Below, in pieces: positions 47,673 through 61,239 of a stretch of 64,000 nt of DNA. Origin of the DNA: Steinernema hermaphroditum (lineage: Eukaryota; Nematoda; Chromadorea; Rhabditida; Steinernematidae); assembly GCA_030435675.1 (NCBI GenBank), contig CM059625.1, forward strand, positions 9,052,001 to 9,116,000, read 5' to 3'. Below the pieces are notes generated by a model. The model searched no databases, was not told the DNA's origin, and saw nothing but the letters and a program-made list of their open reading frames with translations. The stretch's first letter is position 1. Each line of letters begins with the position of its first letter. Position numbers and translations under genes: made by a program.

Positions 47673-49286
47673 ATGGACACCCTTCCAGAGCAAGGTATTC
47701 GACAAAGGTCGTCGAGGAAAATTTTGGACGTAGTCCAAGATCTCGACGCATTTTCAAAAGTCGTTGACAAGGCAAAAGAGGAAAAATCAGCCGCCAATGG
47801 AATGAGTACGATTCCATCTGATGTCTTTTATGGAAACATTTATATTTTCAGTTTCACTAATTTGTTTTGCTGTCATTGCCAGTTTAATGACCGGCCACCT
47901 GTATGACTACTTCTTTGGTGATTCAAAGTTTTATTACAAGTTCGCCTTGGATTATGCTCACGACGAGTATGTTATCCATCTGCATAGTAATCGTAACTAG
48001 CAGTTTACAGAAGTCCTAAAATTGATGTGGACATGATTGTTTCAACATCTTGTTCAAATCTCGATGTTTCTCCTCTCAATAAGGAACAGTTACTCGAACT
48101 GTTCGCCTTGGAAAATCAGCTGAAGAAAGACCCTACCCGCTTTGAACTTACAGAAGAAGAAGAAAAGTACTGGAAAATTTTGCAAAACGTCAACAAAAAG
48201 AAGGAATTCAATCTTAAGGGTCTTGATTCGGTAAGTCACAATGTTTTATCGGGAGAACCGCGACAGCATATTGTTTGCAGCTTACATTTGTGAGCAACAC
48301 AATAGAAAGAGGACTCGAAAATGCTGCGAACTTAAAGCAGAAGGAAGAAGCAGCTGCTATTATCGAGCAACGAAAATTGAAGGGACTCAATGGTGAACAG
48401 CCTACTGGAGGTGAAACGTTCTTTATGATCGGAAACGGACTTGGAGTTTTTCAAATAATATCAAGTAAAGGGAGCTGTGTTAAGTGAGTTATGCTTCTTT
48501 TCAGCAAACACTCAACAAGAAGATGAGGGAACCGCCTGTCGTATCCACGGCCGTGTACCGGTCAGCAAAGCTAAAGGAGACCGTCTTGTGATCTCTGTAG
48601 GGAAATCAATGGGAATCGGTGGTCTCTTCGCCCATTTTGAAGGTGCCGCAACAAATACGGGAAATATCTCGCATCGTATAGAACGACTTCACTTCGGAGA
48701 GCGGATACCTGGTTTAGTGAGTCCACTCGCAGGCACGGAGAAGTTCTCCTTATCGGGTAAGTGGCTTTCCTATGTTAACGACTTTTCAAAACATCTATAG
48801 GGAATGATGTCTACCGGTATTATCTGAAGGTCATTCCGACACGTATCTTCCATTCCGGTCTCTTCAGCGGCTCTACCCTCACTTACCAGTATTCTGTAAC
48901 GTTTTTGGTATGCTGGTGGGGTGTCTCTCTCAATGTCGTCTGATGTTTAGAAGAAGGAGTCAAAACCGAACGAGCACGCTCACGGCGCCATTATTATCGA
49001 TTTCGAATTTGTACCAACGGTTATCGAAGTGCGACAGGACCGCACGTAAGGCACACGCAAAGTGTGAACAGTCGCGGTTATAATTGTTTATTTGAGATCT
49101 TTTACACAGTTGCTGGTTCGTCTTTGTGCTATCATCGGCGGCGTCTTCGCCACGAGCTCAATTCTGACCATGTGTGTGAGCAGCGCAGCATGGTTCTGCA
49201 GTTCCGGAATGTTAGAAGTCGGGACTGACGCCAGCACCGAACACTCATTTCCTGCCCTTAAAGAAACTGTCCCGCTTGTTTCTTAA
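47673..49286 (+). CDS. ERGIC2/Erv41-type ER-Golgi cargo receptor
   Basis: Exons 47673-47805, 47852-47966, 48011-48230, 48281-48410 (or 48392), 48505-48756, 48801-48907, 48951-49045 and 49097-49286 give about 413 (or 407) residues. Order: short cytosolic N-terminus with VVQDLDAFSKV, TM1 (LICFAVIASLMTG, about 46-66), a large lumenal domain with VDMIVSTSCSNLD, ACRIHGRVPVSK, SHRIERLHFGERIPG, VSPLAGTEKF and YYLKVIPTR, then TM2 (VRLCAIIGGVFATSS) and a cytosolic tail. Erv41/ERGIC2 pairs with Erv46/ERGIC3 to cycle between ER and Golgi and retrieve proteins. Two phase-1 donors 18 bp apart end exon 4, so six residues may be optional. AATAAA near 49391. Confidence 0.92.
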
Positions 49287-49624
49287 TTGTTACTGTGATA
49301 TTATACTTCGGGTTCTCTTCTATTTACATTTTGTTTTAACTGCTTCGTAGTCTTTCCCTATTTATCGTAACTACGGGTTCAAAATGACGGAATAAATTTA
49401 TGATTTCTCCTCTGCTGTATGCACATCTTTGTTTATATCAATGGTTAACGTTATCGCGATAGGTAATTTGCGATACTTTTGTTAGAACGCGCCGCGTCTA
49501 AATGATCTGATGTTCGCAAAGATAAGATGGAACGATACTCTATCGCTCACCTGGTTCTTGCGCTATGTTCACCTCACTGTCTTTTAGGGGTAATTTCCCT
49601 TTTTCCTGATTGTTGACATCAACC
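49287..49624. other. intergenic spacer
   Basis: 338 bp with the ERGIC2 3'UTR and polyadenylation signal, then the promoter/5'UTR of the SLC25 gene. Nothing else recognised. Confidence 0.45.
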
Positions 49625-50833
49625 ATGGCCACGTCTGACTCGCCCAAGCATTTCTCGTAAGTGCTTGATTCTTGAAATCGTTCTCCTACAACTTGAATGC
49701 TTCAGATATTTGCCGAAGATTTTGAACGGAGGATTCGCTGGAATCGTTGGCGTCACGTGCGTTTTTCCCATCGATTTAGTGAAGGCAAGCTACAGTAAGC
49801 TATATATCAGCTAGCGATTTTTTTATTTAGACTAGGCTCCAAAATCAACGCGTTGAGCCGAATGGAAAAGCTCAGTATTCTGGAATGTAAGCGTTATTGC
49901 GCCATACAACTTTCGTTTTACGTTATTTTAAGCTTGGATTGTGCTCGTCAGACGTGGCGGAACGGTGGTGCGACGATTTTCCGCAAGATTGGCTCACTGT
50001 ACTCTGGATCCGGCGTTAATATCCTTCTGATTACGCCGGAAAAAGCCATCAAGTTGGTTGCAAATGACTTCTTCCGCTACACTCTTTCAAAACCCGGCGA
50101 GAAGCAACTTTCGACCTTTCGCGGAATGATTGCTGGTGGAAGCGCTGGCTTCTGCCAGGTGATCGTTACCACTCCAATGGAATTGTTGAAAATTCAGATG
50201 CAGCGTAAGTCAATTGTTCCTGTTTGTTTACACCTTGTTCAGAGGCCAGCGGAAGTGGGAAGATGTCGGCCACGAAGCTAGCTCTCGGTCTTCTGAAAGA
50301 GAAGGGAATTGCTGGTCTCTACCGAGGATTGGGATCTACATTAGCCCGTGACGTCACTTTCTCGGTCATTTATTTCCCTCTTTTTGCTAAGATCGATTCA
50401 CTGGTAAGATATAAATGATGGGTACGCTCGACGATTAGCTTTACAGGGTCCTCGCAAGGCCGATGGCAGTGGAGATGCTGTTTTCTATGCTTCCTTTTTG
50501 GCCGGTTTAACTTCTGGTGCGGTAGCCTCTTTCTGCGTCACGCCGTTGGACTGCATTAAGACGCGATTGCAGTTGATTAAGACGAACCCAGGAGATATGA
50601 AGTACAATGGCATCGCCGATGCGTTCCTGTAAGACAATCAGTGTCTAGTGTACCGCGAAGTGACGTACGCTCTGTTCAGAAAGATCCTGAAACATGAAGG
50701 GCCCAAGGCACTTTTCAAGGGAGCGGCTTGTCGTATGATGGTAATGGCTCCACTCTTCGGAATCGCACAAACGGTTTACTACATTGGTGTTGCCGAGTAC
50801 GTCCTGGGAATAAAGAAGGCGCAGCACGTCTGA
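49625..50833 (+). CDS. mitochondrial carrier, glutamate carrier (SLC25A18/A22) type
   Basis: Seven exons (49625-49656, 49706-49784, 49831-49886, 49933-50204, 50243-50403, 50447-50628, 50680-50833) give about 311 residues. Three tandem SLC25 repeats are visible, each with the carrier signature: [22 protein letters not shown] and [11 protein letters not shown]. Subtype matches to glutamate carriers are [28 protein letters not shown] and [15 protein letters not shown]. The predicted role is glutamate/H+ symport across the inner mitochondrial membrane. Intron 2 begins with GC (GTGAAG|GCAAGC) and splits the first signature between K and T; the frame across it is exact, so a GC-AG intron is likely. 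Close spacing after ERGIC2 (338 bp) does not prove co-transcription. Confidence 0.92.
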
Positions 50834-51357
50834 AGCCAGAGTTGTGATCTTGAAGAAGATTTTTCTAGGTACCAAGTTCAGTTCTTGCTCATTTGGTGGT
50901 ATATGCGGTACGATAGTAGATTTTGACATTCTGTGCATTTTGATTGTAACGTTCACCTAAAGCTGTTGATTGTTCTCGATAAGTGCAAGGAGTCAAATAA
51001 GATTAATGCTAGATGTTCACGATCTTTATTCACATTTTCAACCTTTTGTACAACCAATAGACATCATATAAATGCGATCATTGAAAGACTTGATATAATG
51101 CCGCTATGTTACACTGGCGAAATACATATAAGACTGGTAAGAGTGCACCGTTTCGTTGCGCGATGGGAATAGACGAGAAAGACTAAGTATAATGCGTGAG
51201 GAATATTATGACTTCGCTGTTTTGAATCTTTTTGGAAAGCAAAAATTGAAAGCATATAAAAACCCGTTCCCAAAGACCAAAATAAAGACCTTAAAGAAGT
51301 GTTAGGTAGTACACGTGCTGATTTTGAACCCGACAAGTTTCACTCGCTGACTGTCAG
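50834..51357. other. convergent intergenic spacer
   Basis: 524 bp of AT-rich 3' sequence between the SLC25 gene (+) and attractin (-). Short frames only; no other feature recognised. Confidence 0.45.
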
Positions 51358-54300
51358 CTACGATCTCATAAATGGAATGAATCGCCGAAAGTTGTGTTTC
51401 CTATTCCTCCCGGACTCAGAGGAATCAGGTGCCTGCAGAACAGCCAACTGCGACTGATTTAGAAGGCACAAAGCAGAGGCGACGGCCAATCCCGACGTCC
51501 CATGTGGGGTGAACTGCTTGCCTCCTGTCGGAAGACGTACTGCTAGCGTATAAATACCATAACGGTAGTTGCTCAATGGTTCTACAGATATTGGAGTTGC
51601 CATCTAAGGAAGGAGTAAACTTCAAAAGGCATATGGGATGAAAAACATACTGGATTCCTTTCGTGCGAAGCCAGTTCCAGGCGGACCGATGCGAAAGGAC
51701 GCGACGCCATCTGAATCTGTCATAAACCACAAGACAACCCGTCGAACAGTACCTGCTCGATTTCATCGTACCGTCTCTGATTTCGCCTGTATACTTCTAC
51801 CCTTAACTTGATCATCCACAGTAGACCCGCGACGACTAGAAGCACTATGAAGCACCTGCAAAAGTAACTTTACTTTCACTTCTAGGTTCGATGCACATAC
51901 GCAGCGAAAATGACGAAGAAGAGTACCCAGTTGATAGGAGGCGATTGGGCGAATGAAATCTGGATTTTGATGGGAGTTGTGAAGCTGTCCACTTTCACAA
52001 GGAATGTAGTGTTCGTGTCAGTACCAAATGGATAAAGTGGATCTGAGGGAACATAGGTCCGACGTAGACCGTTCTTGTCACATCTCGTAGGAGCCAATGT
52101 TCTTTGTGTGTGTCCGGGATGGCCTTCGAATACGCTAGATGTCATGTTGATCGAAACTTTTGCTCCACTTTCACCCTCACAAACGATGGTAAACTGGACG
52201 TCTGTGTCTTTCTAAAGTTATTACATACAAATCACATTTCAACTGTGCTGTTTGCACCTTTGTTGGAATGCTGAAAAAGTTGATCTCCTTTACATATTTG
52301 TCTTTCACTTCATCGGTGTCGATTTTGAAAGTAAAGATGAAATCAACAGCCAAATCATCTAAATGAACGTATGAATCTAAATTATCAAAAAATTTACTCA
52401 CATAGACAGGGTTTGCCATTTTTGGGGTCACCGTAGTATTTCGGCTCACATTTTTCACATTTGGTTCCAGTGACGCCCTTCGCTGTGCAGTAGCAGTCCC
52501 CTGTTTGAGGGTTGCATGTTGCATCGGGATCGTAACAATCGCACTCTACAAGTTATCACATGAAGTTGCTGCGAACGGACTGTACCGTACTTTTACACTG
52601 TCCACCATTTTCTGGCTCACCGAAGAAGCCGGGTGCACATGTGCCGCAGTTAGGACCAATCGTGTTGTGCCCGCAATTGCACTTTCCTTTTGCATCACAA
52701 GTGCTGTGTCCATTGCACTGGCACTTCGGCTGTCCAGTGTAATACCATCGCTCGGCCGCGCACATTGTAGCATTTCGAGGGCTCGACTCGCTACCATGAA
52801 GACAGGCTCCGAGGCCTGTACCAGTGCCATCGTCACACCATCCGCAGCCAGGGCCAACAAGCTGACATTCAGAGCAAGTCTTCTGCACCTTACAATCAGT
52901 CGGATCTATAGACATCTCTTTTATGCCACAAAATGAAATATGCACTTTACCTCTTTTGCACAAATTCTGATTTTGGTTGTTTGCTACTGTAACCCACGAG
53001 TGGCATTGTCCATAAGGGAAGCTAATCATGTAGGTATCTAAGCTAACGCATCGTTGTGTGCTTGGGCACCACATGCACTGGGAACGGGCTTCCATGCAAC
53101 CTTGACAACTGTTGTAAGAAGCGCAAGGTGGAGGGCATGTCTGATTTGTCGAAGTATAAATGAGAGTTGGAATCGGCCGTGCAATCGACGACAGCCGTTC
53201 CGTTTGTCTTCTTTGTTGCTCACTTATAATTAGTGCTAAATTCGGGTAAAGTGTTTAAGGATTTTTTATATTTGTTACCTTCTTCTTGTACAGAGATGCA
53301 TGTGTGCCTCGTATCAATGGTGAACCAAGAACAGTGGAACATTTGGCGGCAGGCGTAGCAGTTATGTGCCAACGAACACGAGCGTAAGGTTGATAAACGT
53401 GATAGGCGGCAGTCTCGAAAATCGGAAGGACTTGTACCATCCACGCAGCCCTCCCCTGCAGACACACAGTCGGAATTAGCACCGGGTGCGGTGCCCGTGC
53501 ACCAAACACATCCACTTTGAGCAAAGCATGATGTACAGTCTTTGCGTTCGCCACAAGAGTATCCGTACTTCCGTTGACTTATGCCACAGGTAGGTCCACC
53601 TTTAACTTCCTCGTTTTTGGACAACGAAAACGTGGAAGCATACGATACAAATGGTTGTACTCGTGTGCACTGCTTGGCCACATAGATGCATTTTGTGCCA
53701 TCCTTCATTAGTCTGCACTTTTCCGGATCTCGAATAGCCTTGCAGTCCGCTAGAAAGAGCGTCTTGCACAAGAATTTATAATGTTCCTTACCTGGCTTGA
53801 AACGAACCACGTCATTCAACATTCGGCCATTAAAGCCTCCGATGACGAATACGTGGTCATCAGACGTGACTGCGACGTGACCGTAACGCGCTAGCAACTC
53901 GTTCTCCTTCACTTTAATTGGGAACCATTCCTGGCAAGCTGAAAACATCGTTCAATTGCTAATTACGCACTTGTTAACATACAGACGTCGAACGCGTAAA
54001 TTGTTGACGAGTAACAATCGGTGTGAGCCGATGGATTTGACTCGTTGTGTCCGTTGCCGCCGATCACTATCATTATTCCATTTATGAGTGAGGCAGAATG
54101 TCGGAAAAGAGGCACTTTCGTATTCTTAAGGACGGTCCACGATTGGCTGAGGTAGTCAAAAAGAAGAATTTGGTCACTGATGGCATAAGTGAAAGTTCCA
54201 GGCGGTGCGTTATATCCTCCGTAAATGATGACCATGTTCTTATGTTCATTGTCGGAATACATTACGGAACTATGTCCATATCGACCCTCAATATAGGGAT

Positions 54301-55764
54301 GCTCCTCGCCTTGTCGCCATTCGCCCGAATCTATGTCATTTTGTTACGTTTACATAGTTTTGAGGCCTTTACAAACTCACCGAAAGAATAAATCTGCACT
54401 CGATGCACAAATCCTGAGAAGATGTTGTACCCAAAGAAAACATACATCTCGTTGTTAATTACGTGTGCTGTGTGGCCTGCAACGGCCTGTGGGAATGCGA
54501 GGTGGGAGTTGTTGCTAGGCGTTTCGAGCGTCCACTGCAGCGTTGTTGTGTTAAGGCTCCATAACTCGTTTGTGGTGTTGCCCTCGTTGATCACTCCTCC
54601 GTATAGATATACCACGTCCTATAATGAACTGCTGGCTTTTGAAAGATAGAGATGTTTATACCTTGTATTGAACGACGGAATGATCGTAACGCGGACGAGG
54701 CGGAGTGTTGTTTGACGTTTTTTGAGTCCATGTTGATGTTGCGGTATTATATACAGATATGCGTTTGAACATGTGATTCCTCGTAAAAGAAGTACCACCA
54801 AAGATCCAAATTAAATCTCCAATTAACACGGCTCCGTGGGAAGCGACGCCTTCCGGTGCCGGACCAGAAGTTACCAATTCGTCCAAAACGGCATTTCCTT
54901 TGTCTTCTTGACATCTTTCTCCTTAGATAGGGTTACTGTCCGAACAAAAGTGGTAGACCAACCGTGAAAGTATATTTTGCATATGCACGTTCCGTTTCGC
55001 CCACATGATCCTCCGTTCTGACAAGCTTTCGCTCCATCAAGAGTGCTGCACACCTCGTGCTCACACGCCTCGCCAGTATATCCCGGATTACAAATGCATT
55101 TGTGGTTTTGGCAGTTACCATTCCCTGAGCAATTCCTAATGCAATTTTCTTGATTATAGCTGATATTAAACCCGCTCATCTGGTGAGCTAGATCGCTCGT
55201 AAAATATACAAGTGCCTTCCCCGTTTTGGCTGTGACCGAAACTTCTGACATGTCGCCACTAAAATGTTCCAAGTTTCTTCTGACATCTTTTCGCACATAC
55301 CTAAAGGCTGCCAACTGATTTCCGTAAACACTGTCGCCATCATAAATGTATACATGATCCCAGCTGCATTCGGTTTGAAACTTTTCCAATTTGATGTTTA
55401 AAACCGAATTGTTGTTTGGCGCATTGATAACCCACGTACACTTCGAAGACGGGGCGTATGTTTGCGCACTTGAGGTAATGAACCCAGAGGTTGTGTCGTT
55501 TTTTCTGCAATGCACCCAGGCAGTCAATAAAATGCGCATGATTTTTGCTTACATGACTCGACCAAAACAGTACTGACACTGTGCTCCAGTCCAGCCGGGA
55601 GGACAGACGCAGCTACCGTTGACGCAAGATCCTCCATTCAGGCAGCGCTTATCGCATTTTGCCGACAGAATTGTTGGTTTCTGAACTTCGAATGACGCAT
55701 CGGTGCTTAGCGTAACAAGGAAAATGAAGAGTAAGTAGGAAGAATAATTTACAGGCAGCCACAT
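51358..55764 (-). CDS. tag-53: attractin orthologue
   Basis: Fifteen exons (55553-55764, 54963-55504, 54662-54906, 54381-54618, 53983-54330, 53792-53938, 53279-53749, 52951-53235, 52591-52905, 52402-52545, 52258-52376, 51901-52211, 51753-51855, 51651-51710, 51358-51603) give about 1261 residues. Order: signal peptide; EGF (CLNGGSCVNGSC); CUB (CTWVINAP, DHVYIYDGDS); EGF (CNPGYTGEACE); kelch repeats (about 255-600) with repeated IFGG, YLYGG and IGGFNG; PSI-like cysteine modules (CVWCTG, CMWCPS, CGWCDD); laminin EGFs (CQCNGHSTC); one TM helix (about 1115-1140); a tail with EQMASRPFAS and GTSGLAVASAL, near-identical in vertebrate attractin. Attractin is a large cell-surface protein acting in melanocortin/agouti signalling and neuron upkeep in mammals and axon guidance in C. 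elegans (tag-53). The junction after CICKIYFH is the least certain. Confidence 0.95.
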
Positions 55765-56414
55765 ATCAAAAACAACAAATAACTTTGCGGATGATCAGCA
55801 TCACACGCACTGATCGCTTTCCGCTGGACGAGGAGGACCTTCTGGAAACAGAAACAGTACATGTGTAATATTCGAAATACGTCATTTCCGTGCACGAAGA
55901 ACTTCAAAAAAACTAAACTTAACGGCGGAACTGTCGGGTTGTGGCAGTGCATACACGTTGGTCGCGCAGAGTGTCCGTCGTCGCTGTAAGAGCCCGCCGC
56001 GCACCTCCTCGCGCGATGATTACTTCAGATGGATGTCGCCAGCGACTGTCTGATTGGTCAGGCAACCAACTACAGAGCATACCTCGTTTTATTCTGCTCG
56101 AACATCGTTCCACCTCTACGATCACTGAGTTGACGCATCATACAAAAACGAAAATTTCAGTGACTTTTACAAGAGTGAAAGATCTGCACTATTAGGCGAT
56201 TTGTATAAAACCATTTACGACATTGAACGTGATATGATGAAATTACAGAGATCATTCCATTTTACAAAGTTTGGCAAATCACCCGACTGATAAAAGTTGA
56301 TGCGGAGGAAGGCAGAATAGTGTTACGCAAAGGACAGAACAGATGATCGGGGAAGATAAAGGGGAAGAATTATTATACAAAAGTTACCTTAAAATTATAA
56401 CTGTATTTTCACAT
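55765..56414. promoter_or_regulatory. upstream region of attractin; 3' side of Rab40-like gene
   Basis: 650 bp upstream of the minus-strand attractin start. A GC-rich block at 55930-56060 includes TGATTGGTCAG (56050-56060), a good CCAAT/NF-Y-type site on the minus strand. The rest is AT-rich. No coding exon was recognised. Confidence 0.4.
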
Positions 56415-57484
56415 TCACATCAGTATGCATCCTTTAGCCCGTCGTCCTTCTCTTTCACGAATATGGTAGTCTTTGTCGACGTTTATCCCGGTTCTGTTGG
56501 CAATTTGTCTCGGACTCATTTCGGAAAGAGTTAGCCGGACTGGCTTCCTCCTAACTTTTGGAACTGTGTATGTGTAACACTGCGCTCCCCGCGCGAAGGA
56601 CCGTAGTTCATGCTTCAAAGAAACGGGAAGTGGGAGTCTGTCGATCGCATGTACGGTTTCCAGTTGCTTCACGACACTTCGACAGCTGAGTTCCTGTAGT
56701 GACGGTACTGGAAGAAACGGTGGAAATCAGGTGGGCCGTCAAGAATCACCTCTGTTGCATCGCCACAAGTGGTGCATTCCGTTCCTGGATATCACCAATC
56801 GTGCGAGCTCTGTCAAGCTTTCTTTTACATTGAAGAAAGCCAGCGTCGAAACTTCAAAATACTCCATGTTTCTCTTCGCGGCAAAACTCTCCACTTCTTT
56901 CCGGGGTATCGCTCTTTTAAATTCAAGATGTAGTCGGTTGCCAATCAGTATGCGAGGTATGCCTGGGGCATGCTACAATGTATTTGCTTCATATCATCCT
57001 GCTTTGAACTAGAAGAGACCTCGTCAATTTCCACTAACCATCGTTTAATTCCTTCGAAGGACCAGCGGTTCGTTATATCGTACACTATCAGCAGACCCTC
57101 TGCTCCTCGTGAGTAAGAACGAATAATGGTGGAGAACCTCCCCTGACCGCTAGTATCCCTAAATCCGTTTGAGGTTTTATTAAGGTAGAGAAATCGTAAG
57201 CATACCACAAATGTAGCCGAACTCTTTTCCCCTCCAATAAGATTGTTGTCGTTTTAGGTGCTGCGATATCTAAATTTGGGCATAAATAGCTAACACTGAT
57301 TGACTTTACAAGGAAGAGGGCTGTCTTTTGGCTGATTTTCCGACGGCAGCATGTCCAAGATTTCATTCTTCCCGACATCAGAGTCTCCGACTAACAGGAA
57401 CTTAAGCTGGAATTCGTGGTGCGCTCCCATGCAAGTGCTGCATTGTCCTTCTCCGTAGCTACTCGCCGACATCAGAAGCGACAT
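56415..57484 (-). CDS. Rab40-like small GTPase with SOCS box and CAAX end
   Basis: Five exons (57310-57484, 57206-57269, 57020-57161, 56750-56972, 56415-56707) give about 298 residues. GTPase motifs are of Rab40 type: P-loop [13 protein letters not shown], switch [21 protein letters not shown] (Rab40 has DTSGQ, not DTAGQ), [16 protein letters not shown], and the unusual G4 motif [11 protein letters not shown] in place of NKxD. At about 210-250 is a SOCS box: [13 protein letters not shown], then the Cullin5-box-like [13 protein letters not shown]. The end is a CAAX prenylation motif, CILM. Rab40 proteins are substrate adaptors of Cullin5 E3 ligases controlling membrane and actin targets. The N-terminus before the P-loop is extended (about 30 residues). 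Effector-loop sequence is divergent. Confidence 0.9.
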
Positions 57485-59256
57485 TGCAGACGATGTATTT
57501 CACAGTGGGTTTGTGTGCAGCTTCCAAAAGCTGCTACGCGGATATTTCGGTCATTGACCTACTAAATATTACCAAGATTAGATAAGATGAAACGCGATGC
57601 GCTATTTCACGGATAGGCCCCAACTGTTAACGTCATTATGCAATACGCTGTGTGTGGTTATTCCATAGAAAAAAGGCAATTTGTTGACGAGGCAATAAGG
57701 AAAGTACGCATGCGAAAAGAAAGGAACAAAGCAACTTGGATCGCTGCGATGCGCTATCGGCGCCAGTCCTTCGTTATTCGGCCGCTCATGGTGCGTTGGA
57801 TCTCGAATTCCACGTTGTGCGTCGTTCGTCCCGACGGCGAATGCAAATTTTCCCTATGGCAATTAGTTCGCACGTTGTTGCGCTCATCGTTTTTTTTCGC
57901 GTAAGAAAATTGCAGTAAACGATTAGCTTCAGTGCAGAGCTGTATTCGTAGACTAGAATACGATATGCAACGGATACTGTAACATTTGAGTACCCATCGT
58001 GTGAGGTGATTTCAACGCAGCCGTTTCTCCTAAATAACAACACATTCATGGAATTAGCCTAAATAGCGAGAGAAGAGGAAAACCGTGATTCTGTCCATCC
58101 TAATCTGACGAATTATTCATATGTCGTATCACGTATGCTCGATATTAACCGAAGAAAGGAATTGAAAATTACTTAGCAAAATTACGGTTCCGGCCTAGAA
58201 TAATCAACGAAAGCAATATAATCACAAGGCGTACCCTTTGAAAACAATTGGTAATGAGCATACACTTCACAAGAGTGCCTCCTGAATGTGTAGGATAAGT
58301 TCGAAATTTGAAAGGCAGGTCTCTTAAAAGTGCCTACGGCGAGAATTCAACGAGTTTTATGAAATGTCTCATTCCGCGGAACAGTGGATGTTTCCCACTG
58401 CTGCGAAGCTGCGTTGGCCGTCGCACCCGCGTTCGCTCACTCACTATTGGCGCTCGAACTGAGGCTGACTGCTGCCGCTGGCTTTTGCTAACCCGAACCT
58501 TTGCTGTGACGAACAGGTCTCCGTCGAACGCTAAATGTGTTCAAAACTGTTAGTGTGCTCCTACTTTATCGTATGGATGGATACTCGCTTCGCGCTCATG
58601 TGACATTCTACCAGCAATAGACATTTCCTTCTTCCTATGCTCGACCTCCGCTAGCCGCGCCGCATCATTCTGAGTCGACTTGGACTCTGCCTGCCGCCGC
58701 AGTCAACTGAAGTGTGGAATCGATCAATGAGAAAAGAGGCGACGGAGCTCAGTTTCGAGCGTTCGCCTCTTTGTTGCTGTGTACGGGAAAAACGGAGAGC
58801 TGGGTGCAGCCGACCGCCGCCAGCTGGTAGCTCTCCAGTGTCCGTCGCATTCGCGCGTTGAGCGAAAACGAAATCGCAAATGGAGACGTGTTTTCCTACA
58901 AGCATCCATCAAGAGTTGTCTAAATCATAACAGACGGTGCTGACACCTTTTTTGCAGAAGTAACTTAGTAATTCATGTGTTATTCATCGATAACTACAAT
59001 CCTTGTTTCCCTTGTTTATGGATTGCGGGATCTATTGTGCTATTTGCATTTTTGACGTCCTAACCAGTTCATTTCAAAATCGGAATAGCGTGCTTATGTT
59101 TTGCGTTCCCGTTTTCACCTATTCTATCTAGGCTCAGATTTTTTGGGTATGAACTGACCGCCACTACGATTTGTCGCCGTGCAGGATAAAAAAAGTGAAT
59201 CTGCTCATTTCACATTCCTCATTCCTCTTCTTTCTTGATCTCCACGCATACGGATC
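57485..59256. promoter_or_regulatory. divergent promoter region (Rab40-like / TMEM184)
   Basis: A 1.77-kb interval between two divergent genes. The block at about 58330-58900 is GC-rich and opens several frames on both strands, none with domains. No repeats or RNAs recognised. The TMEM184 start at 59257 follows CGGATC and has no clear leader acceptor, so an upstream non-coding exon is possible. Confidence 0.4.

Positions 59257-61239
<1,983 letters not shown>

Noticed and set aside
58330..58912. Overlapping frames on both strands between the Rab40-like and TMEM184 genes
   Set aside because: GC-rich promoter-like sequence; translations are Arg/Ser-rich and lack any domain.
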